Part shown: in pieces, positions 53,249 through 61,809 of the stretch | Layout: the number at the start of each line of letters is the position of its first letter | How positions within the stretch are numbered: the first letter of the stretch is position 1 | Position numbers and translations under genes: made by a program | The notes under the pieces: generated by a model | Databases searched by the model: none | What the model was told of the DNA's origin: nothing | The model's input: the letters and a program-made list of their open reading frames with translations, nothing else | From: Desulfovibrio desulfuricans | GTDB lineage: Bacteria > Desulfobacterota > Desulfovibrionia > Desulfovibrionales > Desulfovibrionaceae | Assembly (NCBI RefSeq): GCF_004801255.1 | Contig: NZ_CP036295.1 | Location: forward strand, 3,186,001-3,250,000 | Direction: 5' to 3' | Length of the DNA stretch: 64,000 nucleotides

Positions 53249-54874
53249 TTAGCCCTGGCCGCCTATACCAAGTTTGCGCATTCTGTGCTGCAGCGTTGAG
53301 CGCGGCACCCCCAGCAGGGCGGCGGCCCCGCGCGGGCCGGAAATACGCCCGCCCGCGCGTTGCAGGGCGCGCGTTATGTGCTCGCGTTCGTTTTCTTCAA
53401 GGGTGGAGATGCGGGCGGTTGCCCAGTCGGCAGGCTTTGCCGCGACGGCATCAACGGCGGCAGGCGCGGCCCCGCCGGCGGCCAAGGCTGGCTGAGGGGC
53501 GTCGTCGTTTTCGGGCGACCAGAGGTGCAGGGTCTCCACGACAAAGTCTTCCGTTACGGCAGAGTCGAGCGAATGCAGCAAGATACGGCTTACCACATTG
53601 CGCAGTTCGCGGATATTGCCGGGCCATGAATGCCCGGAAAGGGCCTGCACCACAGTGCGGCTCAGGCGGGGAGGGCGGATCTCGTACGTTTTGGCAAACT
53701 GGTGGATAAAATGGTCGACAAACAGGGGAATATCATTTTTGCGCTCGCGCAGCGAGGGCATGCGCACAACTACCGAGCCCAGGCGGTAATAGAGGTCGCG
53801 CCGCAACCGCCCCTGGGCCATGGCCTGGGCAAGATCAATATTGGTAGCCGATATGACGCGGATGTCCACCCCCACAGACTCTGCCTCGCCCACACGCTCA
53901 AACGAATTTTCTTCCATAACCAGCAAGAGCTTGCTCTGCATCTCGGGGGCCAGCTCGCCAATTTCGTCCAGAAACAGCGTGCCGTGCTGCGCCAGCTCAA
54001 TACGCCCTATGCGCTTGGCCGTAGCGCCCGTAAAGGCCCCCTTGGCGTAGCCGAACATTTCGCTTTCAAACAGGGTGGGAGCGATGGAAGGGCAGTTGAC
54101 CTTGACGAAGTTTTCGTCGCGGCGGGGGCTGTGCCGGTGCAGCCACCGGGCCAGCATGCTTTTGCCCGTGCCGGTTTCGCCCGTGATAAGCACAGGGATG
54201 TTCAGCTTTGAAACCTTGCGCGCAACCGCCATTATGCGGGTCATGGGCGGCGTTTCAAGCAGCTTGGTCTCAAGCAGAATGGTGCTTGAATCGTCAATCA
54301 TCTTGTCCGTACGGTCCGGCACGGGCCTGCTTTTTGCCATGCGCTCCTCAGCCAGCACGGCAAACAGAAACGTGGTCAGCACGGGCGTAAGCTCAATTAA
54401 AAAATTGAGAATTTCAACTATGTTGTCTGGCTGTTTGACAAACGAAACGTGCAGCGTGCCGATAACCTCGCGGTTGATGATCAGCGGCACGGCAATGGTG
54501 GCGTTGAGCCCCACCGAAGACAGCGGTATGGGCCCGTCGCCCAGATTGTACGAAGAAAGATCGTTGATAACCACCGGCTTGCGCGAGGAGATGGCCAGGT
54601 CGGCAACGGTGTTGCGGGCTATGCGGGTGTTGGAAAGCGACTCCACAACGGTTCCGTCAGCCGCCGTAAACAGGTTGAGAAACTCGCGCTCGGAGTCATA
54701 CAGGTTGATGCAGAAGCGGTCATAGTGAAACAACACACGAAGCTGTTTTGAGAGCAGCTGAAAAAACGCGTTTCTGTCGATCTTTCCTGCCACAATGCGC
54801 GCCAGATGGTGAACTACCTGCCCAACAGTGAGGGAGGGCGTGTTGAGACCTTCGGCTGTAATTTTGTATTCCAT
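53249..54874 (-). CDS. Sigma-54-dependent activator with GAF sensor, divergent from suyAB
   Basis: A 541-residue protein. The start at 54874 (MEYKITAEGLNTPSLTVGQV) is chosen over an upstream in-frame start. Residues about 30-180 form a GAF domain. The AAA+ domain has Walker A GETGTGKS (232-239), GAFTGA (279-284) for sigma-54 contact, and FLDEIGELAPEMQ. The C-terminal Fis-type helix-turn-helix ends RGAAALLGVPRSTLQHRMRKLG. It lies opposite suyA across a sigma-54 promoter and an array of repeats, so it is almost surely the activator of that operon. The GAF ligand is likely sulfolactate or a product, which is inferred. Confidence 0.93.
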   Translation of the reverse strand: MEYKITAEGLNTPSLTVGQVVHHLARIVAGKIDRNAFFQLLSKQLRVLFHYDRFCINLYDSEREFLNLFTAADGTVVESLSNTRIARNTVADLAISSRKPVVINDLSSYNLGDGPIPLSSVGLNATIAVPLIINREVIGTLHVSFVKQPDNIVEILNFLIELTPVLTTFLFAVLAEERMAKSRPVPDRTDKMIDDSSTILLETKLLETPPMTRIMAVARKVSKLNIPVLITGETGTGKSMLARWLHRHSPRRDENFVKVNCPSIAPTLFESEMFGYAKGAFTGATAKRIGRIELAQHGTLFLDEIGELAPEMQSKLLLVMEENSFERVGEAESVGVDIRVISATNIDLAQAMAQGRLRRDLYYRLGSVVVRMPSLRERKNDIPLFVDHFIHQFAKTYEIRPPRLSRTVVQALSGHSWPGNIRELRNVVSRILLHSLDSAVTEDFVVETLHLWSPENDDAPQPALAAGGAAPAAVDAVAAKPADWATARISTLEENEREHITRALQRAGGRISGPRGAAALLGVPRSTLQHRMRKLGIGGQG

Positions 54875-54885
54875 GGTGACCGCCA

Positions 54886-54934
54886 ATATTTGGGTAATTT
54901 TGTGCCCAAATATCATCATTACTGCCTAAATATC
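54886..54934. promoter_or_regulatory. Candidate upstream activator sites for the sigma-54 regulator
   Basis: A perfect inverted repeat, ATATTTGGG (54886-54894) and CCCAAATAT (54905-54913), has a 10-bp spacer. A further half site TGCCTAAATATCA repeats TGCCCAAATATCA exactly 20 bp downstream. The array is about 80-125 bp upstream of the -24 box and overlaps the regulator's own leader, so autoregulation is possible. Confidence 0.7.
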
Positions 54935-55010
54935 AAGCCATTAGTTGAGCGTTCAATCAAGATTGTGAAAAAAATCCATATTTCCCGCCGCATAATTCGG
55001 CTCGCTAAAA

Positions 55011-55027
55011 TTGGCACACGTATTGCT
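55011..55027 (+). promoter_or_regulatory. Sigma-54 (-24/-12) promoter of suyAB
   Basis: TTGGCAC-ACGTA-TTGCT matches the consensus TGGCAC-N5-TTGC without mismatch; GG (55013-55014) and GC (55025-55026) are 10 bp apart. Transcription would start near 55038, leaving a leader of about 165 nt before suyA. Confidence 0.92.
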
Positions 55028-55204
55028 ATATCCCTCTCAGCAAGACTTAATGGCAAAAAAAAGACTGGTATTTACATGCGGTAAACAAATATACCACAGG
55101 TAAACTATCAAATTTTTGCGGGCGTGATTCTTATTTTGCTCTCAATGCCATTAAGTTTTTTGCCTAAACACATTTCTATACCATTGTTAGTCAAGGAGAG
55201 CTGT

Positions 55205-55489
55205 ATGGTAACCCACTTTGTGGTTCACGAACCCGGCGATTGCGTCGGTGTGGTCGTTGTCGAAGGCGTCAAGAAAGGCGATAAGCTCAATGGCTGGGTT
55301 ATGGACGGCAACCAGAGCATTGAATTTGAAACCCTGAGCGATATCCCGATCGGCCACAAAATTGCCCTCAAGGATCTGGCTGTGGGCGACACCGTCATCA
55401 AGTACGGCACCGACATCGGCAAGGTTGTGCAGCCCATCAAGCGCGGCGAACACCTGCATGTCCAGAACGTCAAAACCAAGAGGTGGTAA
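55205..55489 (+). CDS. suyA: Sulfolactate sulfo-lyase, small subunit SuyA
   Basis: A 94-residue SAF-domain protein. The start at 55205 has AAGGAG upstream; a longer AT-rich extension is rejected. [41 protein letters not shown] match small subunits of the UxaA/altronate-dehydratase family, and in particular SuyA. Together with SuyB it removes sulfite from (R)-3-sulfolactate to leave pyruvate. It is followed four bases later by suyB. Confidence 0.88.
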   Translation: MVTHFVVHEPGDCVGVVVVEGVKKGDKLNGWVMDGNQSIEFETLSDIPIGHKIALKDLAVGDTVIKYGTDIGKVVQPIKRGEHLHVQNVKTKRW

Positions 55490-55493
55490 TCCT

Positions 55494-56654
55494 ATGCAAA
55501 AGACTTTTATGGGCTATCGCCGCGAAAATGGCCGCGTAGGTATCCGCAACCATGTTGTTATCCTGCCCCTGGACGACCTGTCCAACGCCGCCTGCGAAGC
55601 AGTGGGCAACAACGTCAAGGGCACCCTGGCCCTGCCGCACGCCTATGGCCGCCTGCAGTTTGGCGATGACCTTGACCTGCATTTTCGCACGCTGATCGGC
55701 GTGGGCTCCAACCCCAACGTTGCCGCCGTTATCGTTATCGGTATCGAACCCCAGTGGACCAAGCGCGTCGTCGACGGCATTGCCAAAACCGGCAAACCCG
55801 TGGAAGGCTTTGCCATCGAACAGCACGGCGACCTTGAGACCATCTGCTCCGCTTCGCGCAAGGCCAAGGAATTCGTGCACTTTGCCACCGAGCTGCAGCG
55901 CACCGAATGCAAGGTCAACGAGCTGTGGGTCTCCACCAAGTGCGGCGAGTCCGACACCACCTCCGGCATCGCGGCCAACCCCACCGTTGGCAACGCTTTT
56001 GACAAGCTGTGGGAAAACGGCGCCACCACCCTGTTTGGTGAAACCACCGAAATCACCGGCGGCGAGCACCTGGTTATGGAGCGTTGCGCCACCCCCGACG
56101 TGCGTGCCAAGTTCAAGTTCTTCTTTGACCGCTACGCCAAGGTTGTGGACGACCACAAAACCAACGACCTCAGCGATTCCCAGCCCACCAAGGGCAACAT
56201 CGAAGGCGGCCTGACCACCATCGAAGAAAAAGCCCTGGGCAACATCCAGAAAATTGGCCGCAAGGCTCCCGTGATCGGCTGCCTCGACAAGGCCGAAATG
56301 CCCACCGGCCCCGGCCTGTGGTTTATGGACTCTTCGTCCGCTGCAGCCGAAATGGTCACGCTTTGCGCCGCCTCCGGCTTTGTGGCCCACTTCTTCCCCA
56401 CTGGTCAGGGCAACATCATCGGCAACCCCATCCTGCCGGTGATCAAGCTGTCGGCCAACCCCCGCACCATCCGCACCATGAGCGAACACATCGACGTGGA
56501 CGTTTCAGGCATACTGCGCCGTGAAATGAACCTTGACGCCGCTGGCGACAAGCTGCTTGAAATGTTGTTCCGCACCTGCAATGGTCGCAATACCTCTGCT
56601 GAAGTGCTGGGTCACAGAGAATTTATCATGACCCGCCTGTACGAAAGCGCGTAG
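55494..56654 (+). CDS. suyB: Sulfolactate sulfo-lyase, large subunit SuyB
   Basis: A 386-residue protein. The start at 55494 gives [20 protein letters not shown], and an AGAGGTGG ribosome site lies within the suyA end. Distinctive segments are [71 protein letters not shown] and HFFPTGQGN. From memory they agree closely with characterised SuyB proteins and less with altronate or galactarate dehydratases. Released sulfite would feed dissimilatory sulfite reduction; pyruvate gives carbon and electrons. Confidence 0.88.
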   Translation: MQKTFMGYRRENGRVGIRNHVVILPLDDLSNAACEAVGNNVKGTLALPHAYGRLQFGDDLDLHFRTLIGVGSNPNVAAVIVIGIEPQWTKRVVDGIAKTGKPVEGFAIEQHGDLETICSASRKAKEFVHFATELQRTECKVNELWVSTKCGESDTTSGIAANPTVGNAFDKLWENGATTLFGETTEITGGEHLVMERCATPDVRAKFKFFFDRYAKVVDDHKTNDLSDSQPTKGNIEGGLTTIEEKALGNIQKIGRKAPVIGCLDKAEMPTGPGLWFMDSSSAAAEMVTLCAASGFVAHFFPTGQGNIIGNPILPVIKLSANPRTIRTMSEHIDVDVSGILRREMNLDAAGDKLLEMLFRTCNGRNTSAEVLGHREFIMTRLYESA

Positions 56655-56664
56655 ACAAAAAAAA

Positions 56665-56700
56665 GGCCTGCCGCACGGTGCAATGCATCTGCGGCAGGCC
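56665..56700 (+). other. Strong hairpin between suyB and the MFS gene
   Basis: GGCCTGCCGCA (56665-56675) pairs perfectly with TGCGGCAGGCC (56690-56700). It is preceded by A8 but followed by AATAGAAG, so on the plus strand it has no U-tract. It may stabilise suyAB mRNA or attenuate the downstream genes; on the minus strand it would act as a terminator. Confidence 0.65.
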
Positions 56701-56774
56701 AATAGAAGCACTACAGTATGAGATATTAATGCACGCTATTTCTTGATGAATTACGGCTGTGCAAGGAGTTGTTT

Positions 56775-58055
56775 ATGGAACAATATTCCTCAACTCGCTA
56801 CAGAGCGTGGATCGTCTTTTTGCTGTTCAGCGGCACCCTTATCAATGCCTTTGACCGGGCAAGCCTTTCGATCAGCGCTCCCACACTTATTAAAGAACTG
56901 GGCATGACCCCTACCGAAATGGGCGTGGTGCTCTCATCCTTTTTCTGGCCCTACCTTATCTGCAACATCTTTGCCGGCAGCTGGGCGGACAAATTTGGCG
57001 CAAAGCGCGTCATGGGCTGGGCGGCCTTTATCTGGTCGGTTTTTTCAGCACTGACGGGGCTTGCCCACGATAAAATCCACCTCATCATCGCCCGTATTGG
57101 CGTTGGCGCAGGCGAATCCGCCAGTTTTCCCGTCAATGCAAAAGTTGTGAACAACAGCTTTCCCTCTGAACAGCGCGGCGTTGTTACGGGCATATACACC
57201 GCCGGTCTGCGCATGGGTTTTGCCGTATGCCCGCTCATGATGGCCTTTTTGCTCACGCACTGGGGCTGGCGCTTTGCCTTTATCACCACAGGTATTGCCA
57301 GCCTTGTGTGGGTTGCCATGTGGTTTTTTTCGTACAAGGAAAGCAAATCCGAAGCGCAAAAAAAGGGCCCCGCGCAAAAAGTGCCCTGGGGCCGGCTGCT
57401 GCGCCAGCGCGGCATGTACGGCCTTTTGCTGGCAAAATTCTTTCAGGATTATCTGCTGTACTTTTTTGTGACGTGGCTGCCGGGCTACCTGATTATTGAG
57501 CACGGCTTCACCACCATGCAGATGGGCACCTACGACTCCGTCATGTGGCTCTGCGGTTTTGCCAGCCAGCCGCTCATCGGCATGTTTTCAGATTATCTCA
57601 TTCGCCGGGGCGTTTCTATAACCGCCGCACGCAAGGGCTGCATCGTAGTGATGATGCTCATGGCTTCGCTGGTTATCGGCGTTGGTTTCACCAAGTCTTT
57701 TACCATCTGCATCTCATTGCTGATAGTTGCAGTGGCTTGCGAATCGGCGGGCACAACCATGCTCTGGACCATTTGCACCGAACTCGCGCCCAGAAAATTC
57801 GCTGGCCGCATCGCGGGCGTCATGAACGCCGCCGGGGCCCTGGCCGGTATTTGCGCGCCCCTGATTACGGGCGCCATCCTGCATGTAACCGGTTCGTTCA
57901 GCAAGGCGCTCATCACTGCCGGCGGCATGGTGCTGCTGGCCGCCTGCACTGTCATGTTCGTCATACCCAAGCTTGAGCCCATGGACCTGGGCGAAGCGTA
58001 TGCCGACGATGGCGGGGATGCGGAAGACGACGCAATGCTGCGAGCTGGTCATTAA
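56775..58055 (+). CDS. MFS organic-acid transporter (anion:cation symporter type)
   Basis: A 426-residue membrane protein with about 12 hydrophobic segments. The ATG at 56775 follows AAGGAG with 6-bp spacing. The N-terminal half has the ACS-family features NAFDRASLSISAPTLIKELGMT, WADKFGAKRVMGWAAFIWSVFSALTGLA and RIGVGAGESASFPVNAKVV, like hexuronate, galactonate and phthalate carriers. In this cluster it is a good candidate for sulfolactate uptake. The C terminus is acidic. Confidence 0.9.
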   Translation: MEQYSSTRYRAWIVFLLFSGTLINAFDRASLSISAPTLIKELGMTPTEMGVVLSSFFWPYLICNIFAGSWADKFGAKRVMGWAAFIWSVFSALTGLAHDKIHLIIARIGVGAGESASFPVNAKVVNNSFPSEQRGVVTGIYTAGLRMGFAVCPLMMAFLLTHWGWRFAFITTGIASLVWVAMWFFSYKESKSEAQKKGPAQKVPWGRLLRQRGMYGLLLAKFFQDYLLYFFVTWLPGYLIIEHGFTTMQMGTYDSVMWLCGFASQPLIGMFSDYLIRRGVSITAARKGCIVVMMLMASLVIGVGFTKSFTICISLLIVAVACESAGTTMLWTICTELAPRKFAGRIAGVMNAAGALAGICAPLITGAILHVTGSFSKALITAGGMVLLAACTVMFVIPKLEPMDLGEAYADDGGDAEDDAMLRAGH

Positions 58056-58149
58056 TCATTGGCCATCGGGTCCCGGCTTCCCTCAGCCGGGACCCAGAGG
58101 TCATGGCAGCCTCACGGGCGGCCAACAGCACCAGGTGGAGTATACATAA

Positions 58150-59406
58150 ATGCTGTATTCAGTAAAATACGGGCATCAGAAGCTCTCGCTTGCAATACCC
58201 GATACCTGTCCTACAGATGTCATTGAACCCATTACTGTTTTGCCTCTGGAAGCTCCGCTTGAGGCTTTTGAAGCAGCACTGGATTCTCCCCTGGGGCATC
58301 CGCCGCTCTCTGCGTTGCCGCAACCGGCATCCGTGGCCATAGCCGTACCAGACGAAACGCGCCCGTTCCCCGTCAGGGATCTGCTGCCGCCTTTGCTTGA
58401 ACGAATATTTGCCGCCTTTCCCAAGCTTGATCACCGCAGGATAACCATTGTCGTTGGCGGTGGTCTGCACGAACCACCGGATCAGGCCCAGCTTGACCGC
58501 GTATTGCCCGCCGACCTGCACGGCTGCACCGTGGTCAGCCACGATGCCCGCAATTCGCCCATTTGCCGTATGGGCGTGACCAGCAGGGGAACGCCCGTTG
58601 AAATCAACGCGGCCTATGCCTGCGCGGAACTCAAAATAGTCATGGGCATGGTCGACGCGCATCAGTTTGCCGGGTTTACCGGCGGCGCCAAGGGCGTGGT
58701 GGTAGGCTGCGCATCCGCCGCCATGATCGCCCACAACCACAGCCTGCTCAGCCATGCGCAGGCCTTTGCGGGCAACCTTGAAGGCAACCCCGTACGCGAG
58801 GACCTTAACGAATCTGGCGTTATTGCAGGGGTCAACATTGCCATCAATGTGGCCCTTACTGCCGAAAAAAAAATTGCCGCGCTCTTTGTCGGCGATCCCC
58901 AGCTTGTCTTGCGGCGTGCCGCCCAAGAAACCCGCGCCCTCTACGGCCACAGGCTGCACAAAAAGTACGACGTTGTTATTGCCTCGTGCGGCGGGCTGCC
59001 CAAGGACATCTGCCTGTATCAGGCCCAAAAAGCTCTGGATGCCGCCCGCCACTGCGCCGCGCCCCAGGGCAAGATTCTGCTGGTTGCCGAATGCTCCCAG
59101 GGCATCGGCGACGATGTGTACGAGGATTACGTCAGCCGCTTTACCAGCCAGCAGGACCTGCTCAAGGACTTTACGCAACACGAATTCAAAATGGGCGCGC
59201 ACAAGGCTTTTCTTTTTGGCCGGGTGGCGGTCGCGCACGAACTGGTGCTGCACACGGAACTTTCTGAACGCGACACCAGCCGCTGCCTGCTGCGCAAGGG
59301 TGACGCCCAGCAAACGCTGGATGCCTGGTTTGGCATGAATCCTCATGCCGAGACAGCCGTGATCACCTATGCAAATTCAACATTCTTTTACACACCAGAA
59401 GCATAA
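58150..59406 (+). CDS. LarA-family nickel-dependent 2-hydroxyacid racemase
   Basis: A 418-residue protein with GGTGGAG upstream. It matches LarA (lactate racemase) in length and active-site order: DETRP (Arg71), GGGLHEPP (His107), GMVDAHQFAGFTGGAKG (His171 and cofactor-anchoring Lys181) and IAHNHSLL (His197). These correspond to R75, H108, H174, K184 and H200 of Lactobacillus plantarum LarA. The family uses a nickel-pincer nucleotide made by LarB, LarC and LarE, none of which is in this window. Placement after suyAB suggests that the substrate is 3-sulfolactate or a similar hydroxy acid, which is inferred. Confidence 0.88.
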   Translation: MLYSVKYGHQKLSLAIPDTCPTDVIEPITVLPLEAPLEAFEAALDSPLGHPPLSALPQPASVAIAVPDETRPFPVRDLLPPLLERIFAAFPKLDHRRITIVVGGGLHEPPDQAQLDRVLPADLHGCTVVSHDARNSPICRMGVTSRGTPVEINAAYACAELKIVMGMVDAHQFAGFTGGAKGVVVGCASAAMIAHNHSLLSHAQAFAGNLEGNPVREDLNESGVIAGVNIAINVALTAEKKIAALFVGDPQLVLRRAAQETRALYGHRLHKKYDVVIASCGGLPKDICLYQAQKALDAARHCAAPQGKILLVAECSQGIGDDVYEDYVSRFTSQQDLLKDFTQHEFKMGAHKAFLFGRVAVAHELVLHTELSERDTSRCLLRKGDAQQTLDAWFGMNPHAETAVITYANSTFFYTPEA

Positions 59407-59489
59407 CCCGCACTGGGCTGCGCATACCCGTAACCGTTCCGCCAGCTGGCGGCTGCGGCGGGGTTGCATCCTCCGGACAGGGTACACGC

Positions 59490-59527
59490 AAAAAAGGTCG
59501 ACCAGTTTTTAGGGCTGACCTTTTTTG
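59490..59527 (+). terminator. Terminator after the LarA-like gene
   Basis: AAAAAAGGTC (59490-59499) pairs with GACCTTTTTT (59517-59526) with a 17-nt loop. It separates suyAB-MFS-larA from the symporter gene. Confidence 0.85.
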
Positions 59528-59617
59528 GAGGCAAGTAAAGTACAAATTTCACAAAAATAATGTAAAAAGAGTATGTTTAAACAAAAACGGATAAAAATAT
59601 CCTTGTGAGGCAAATAT

Positions 59618-60952
59618 ATGTCTAAAAAAATCTTTTCATCGCTATATTTTAAAGTTCTTGTCGGCATTGCACTCGGTATAGCATTTGGTTTTATCTCACC
59701 AGATGTTGCTGTAAAGTTAAAACCGCTCGGCGATGCATTTATCAACCTTATAAAGATGATCATTACACCGGTTATTTTTTGTACGGTTGTTGTCGGTATA
59801 GCTCGCATGGACAGCCTTAAGGCTGTGGGTAGGGTTGGCGGTAAGACCCTGCTTTATTTTGAAGTTGTCACAACGATTGCCCTTTTTATCGGTTTGGTTG
59901 TCGTGCACTTTGTGCAACCTGGCGCAGGTATCCACGCCGACCCAGCAACCATGGACGCATCCTCTCTGGGCAAGCTTGCCCACGCCAAGGCGCAGACCAC
60001 CATGGACTTTGTCATGGGCATCATTCCGCACAGCGTCATTGGCGCTTTTGCCGACGGCAACCTGCTGCAGGTGCTGCTGTTTTCCGTGCTGTTTGGCATG
60101 AGCCTTTCGCACATGAGCGGCAAACCCAAGGATGCCATCCTTGGCACGCTTGAGCGCTTCGGCAACGCCCTGCTGGGCGTGGTCAATCTGATCATGAAGC
60201 TTGCGCCGGTGGGCGCGTTTGGCGCCATTACCTTTACCATCGGCAAGTACGGCATCGGCGCTCTGGCCTCGCTGGGCAAGCTTGTGCTCTGCCTGTACAC
60301 CACCAGCGCCCTGTTTGTTATCGTGGTGCTCGGCCTGATCTGCAAGGTATCGGGCATCAACCTGTGGCAGCTCATCTGCTATATGAAGGAAGAAATCTTC
60401 ATCACCCTGGGCACAGCCAGCACAGAGGCCGTGCTGCCCCGCAGCATGGAAAAAATGGAAGCTCTTGGCATCCAGAAATCAGTGGTTGGTCTTGTATTTC
60501 CCACGGGTTATTCGTTCAATCTCGACGGCGCGGCCATTTACCTGACCATGGCGGCCTCGTTTATTGCCCAGGCCATGGATATTCACCTCGACACAACTCA
60601 CCAGCTCACCCTCATGCTTATCCTGCTGCTCACTTCAAAGGGCGGGGCCGGCGTTGCGGGCGCGGCCCTCATCGCTCTTGCGGCCACGCTTTCCGCCACC
60701 AACATTATCCCCGTGGTGGGCATGACCCTGGTTATCGGCATTGACCGCATACTCAACGAAATGCGCGCGGTGGTTAACCTTATCGGCAACTGCGTTGCCA
60801 CGGTGGCCATTGGCCGCTGGGAAAAAGCCGTCGATCTTGAGCGTGCCAACAGCGTGCTGCGGGGCGAAATAGATATTGACCACGCCCTCAACAATGCCGA
60901 CGCCCGCAACGACCTGACCGAAGCCATGGTTGAAACCCAGCCCTGCAAATAA
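59618..60952 (+). CDS. Dicarboxylate/amino acid:cation symporter (DAACS, DctA/GltP type)
   Basis: A 444-residue membrane protein with about eight helices and two re-entrant loops. Characteristic segments are PLGDAFINLIKMIITPVIFCTVV, the serine-rich turn TLGTASTEAVLPRSMEKM, and VVGLVFPTGYSFNLDGAAIYLTMAASFIAQA. It imports C4-dicarboxylates or acidic amino acids with protons or sodium. Sulfolactate resembles malate, so it could be a second uptake route. The first roughly 280 bases are much more AT-rich than the rest of the gene. Confidence 0.93.
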   Translation: MSKKIFSSLYFKVLVGIALGIAFGFISPDVAVKLKPLGDAFINLIKMIITPVIFCTVVVGIARMDSLKAVGRVGGKTLLYFEVVTTIALFIGLVVVHFVQPGAGIHADPATMDASSLGKLAHAKAQTTMDFVMGIIPHSVIGAFADGNLLQVLLFSVLFGMSLSHMSGKPKDAILGTLERFGNALLGVVNLIMKLAPVGAFGAITFTIGKYGIGALASLGKLVLCLYTTSALFVIVVLGLICKVSGINLWQLICYMKEEIFITLGTASTEAVLPRSMEKMEALGIQKSVVGLVFPTGYSFNLDGAAIYLTMAASFIAQAMDIHLDTTHQLTLMLILLLTSKGGAGVAGAALIALAATLSATNIIPVVGMTLVIGIDRILNEMRAVVNLIGNCVATVAIGRWEKAVDLERANSVLRGEIDIDHALNNADARNDLTEAMVETQPCK

Positions 60953-61043
60953 TCTCCTCCACCCCCTGTAGCGCGCCTGCTCTCCCCATTGCCGGGAGGG
61001 CAGGCGCAATGCCATACCGCGCCCCGCGCCACGGACACTGCCC

Positions 61044-61715
61044 ATGCGTTACGCCATCAACTGCCAGTTTGAACGCCTGCCTGCGGAAATAATAAACCAG
61101 TATTCAACCCTTGCGGTTGCCGACATCTGCGACGCCCTTGGCCGCAACGCCGCCCTGCCGTCGGCCCTCAAACCCCTGGGCGCGAGCCGCATGCTTGGTA
61201 CAGCCTATACCGTAAACCTGCCCGCCAGTGAAAACCTGCTGCTGTACTACGCGGTGGACAACGCCAGACCGGGCGACGTGCTTGTAGTCTCCTGCGCCGG
61301 ATACACCGAAAGGGCCGTGGCCGGCGAAATTGTGGCAAATCTGGCCAAGGCGCGGGGGCTTGCGGGCTTTGTCGTCGACGGCGCGGTGCGCGACGCCGAA
61401 GCCCTGCGGCAACTGGACTTTCCCGTCTATGCGCGGGCAGTGTCGCCCAACGGGCCATACAAGGACGCCTGCGGCGAAATCAACGTGCCCATTAGCATGG
61501 GCAACGTCGTTGTTCACCCTGGCGACCTCATCGCGGCCGACGCCGACGGCATTGTGGCCATCCGGCGGCAGGAGGCCCCCTGCGTAGCCGAACAGGCCCA
61601 AAAAATAACCGACGCAGGTCTTAAAAAACTGCGCTCCATCGGCCAGAACGGCTCCATGGACATGACCTGGCTGTACGACAAGCTGTCCAAAACCTGCTGC
61701 GACATCCACAGCTAG
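61044..61715 (+). CDS. RraA-like / HMG-CHA aldolase family protein
   Basis: A 223-residue protein. The family core is clear: TLAVADICDALGR, GTAYTVNL, RPGDVLVVSCAG, GLAGFVVDGAVRDAEALRQLDFPVYARAVSPNGP and VHPGDLIAADADGIVAI. Members include 4-hydroxy-4-methyl-2-oxoglutarate/CHA aldolases with oxaloacetate decarboxylase side activity, and RraA, which inhibits RNase E. The VDGAVRD motif with its Arg-Asp supports the aldolase or decarboxylase fold. It ends the cluster and may act on a keto acid from the imported substrate. Confidence 0.85.
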   Translation: MRYAINCQFERLPAEIINQYSTLAVADICDALGRNAALPSALKPLGASRMLGTAYTVNLPASENLLLYYAVDNARPGDVLVVSCAGYTERAVAGEIVANLAKARGLAGFVVDGAVRDAEALRQLDFPVYARAVSPNGPYKDACGEINVPISMGNVVVHPGDLIAADADGIVAIRRQEAPCVAEQAQKITDAGLKKLRSIGQNGSMDMTWLYDKLSKTCCDIHS

Positions 61716-61735
61716 ACGGCGCTTGCGCGGTACGC

Positions 61736-61774
61736 CAAACAAAAACGCCCGCAGCATGCGGGCGTTTTTGTTTG
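61736..61774. terminator. Long bidirectional terminator
   Basis: An 18-bp perfect stem (61736-61753 with 61757-61774) with the 3-nt loop GCA, A5 on one side and T5 on the other. It lies between convergent genes. Confidence 0.95.
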
Positions 61775-61809
61775 CCAATCTGGGCGAGGCTGGCGCAGAG
61801 ATGCATAAA

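Larger units (their letters stand above)
54875..55204. other. AT-rich regulatory region between the activator and suyA
   Basis: 330 bp without a supported gene. It carries the activator sites and the -24/-12 promoter listed separately, and a long AT-rich leader of suyA. The short open frames here lack ribosome sites. Confidence 0.7.
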
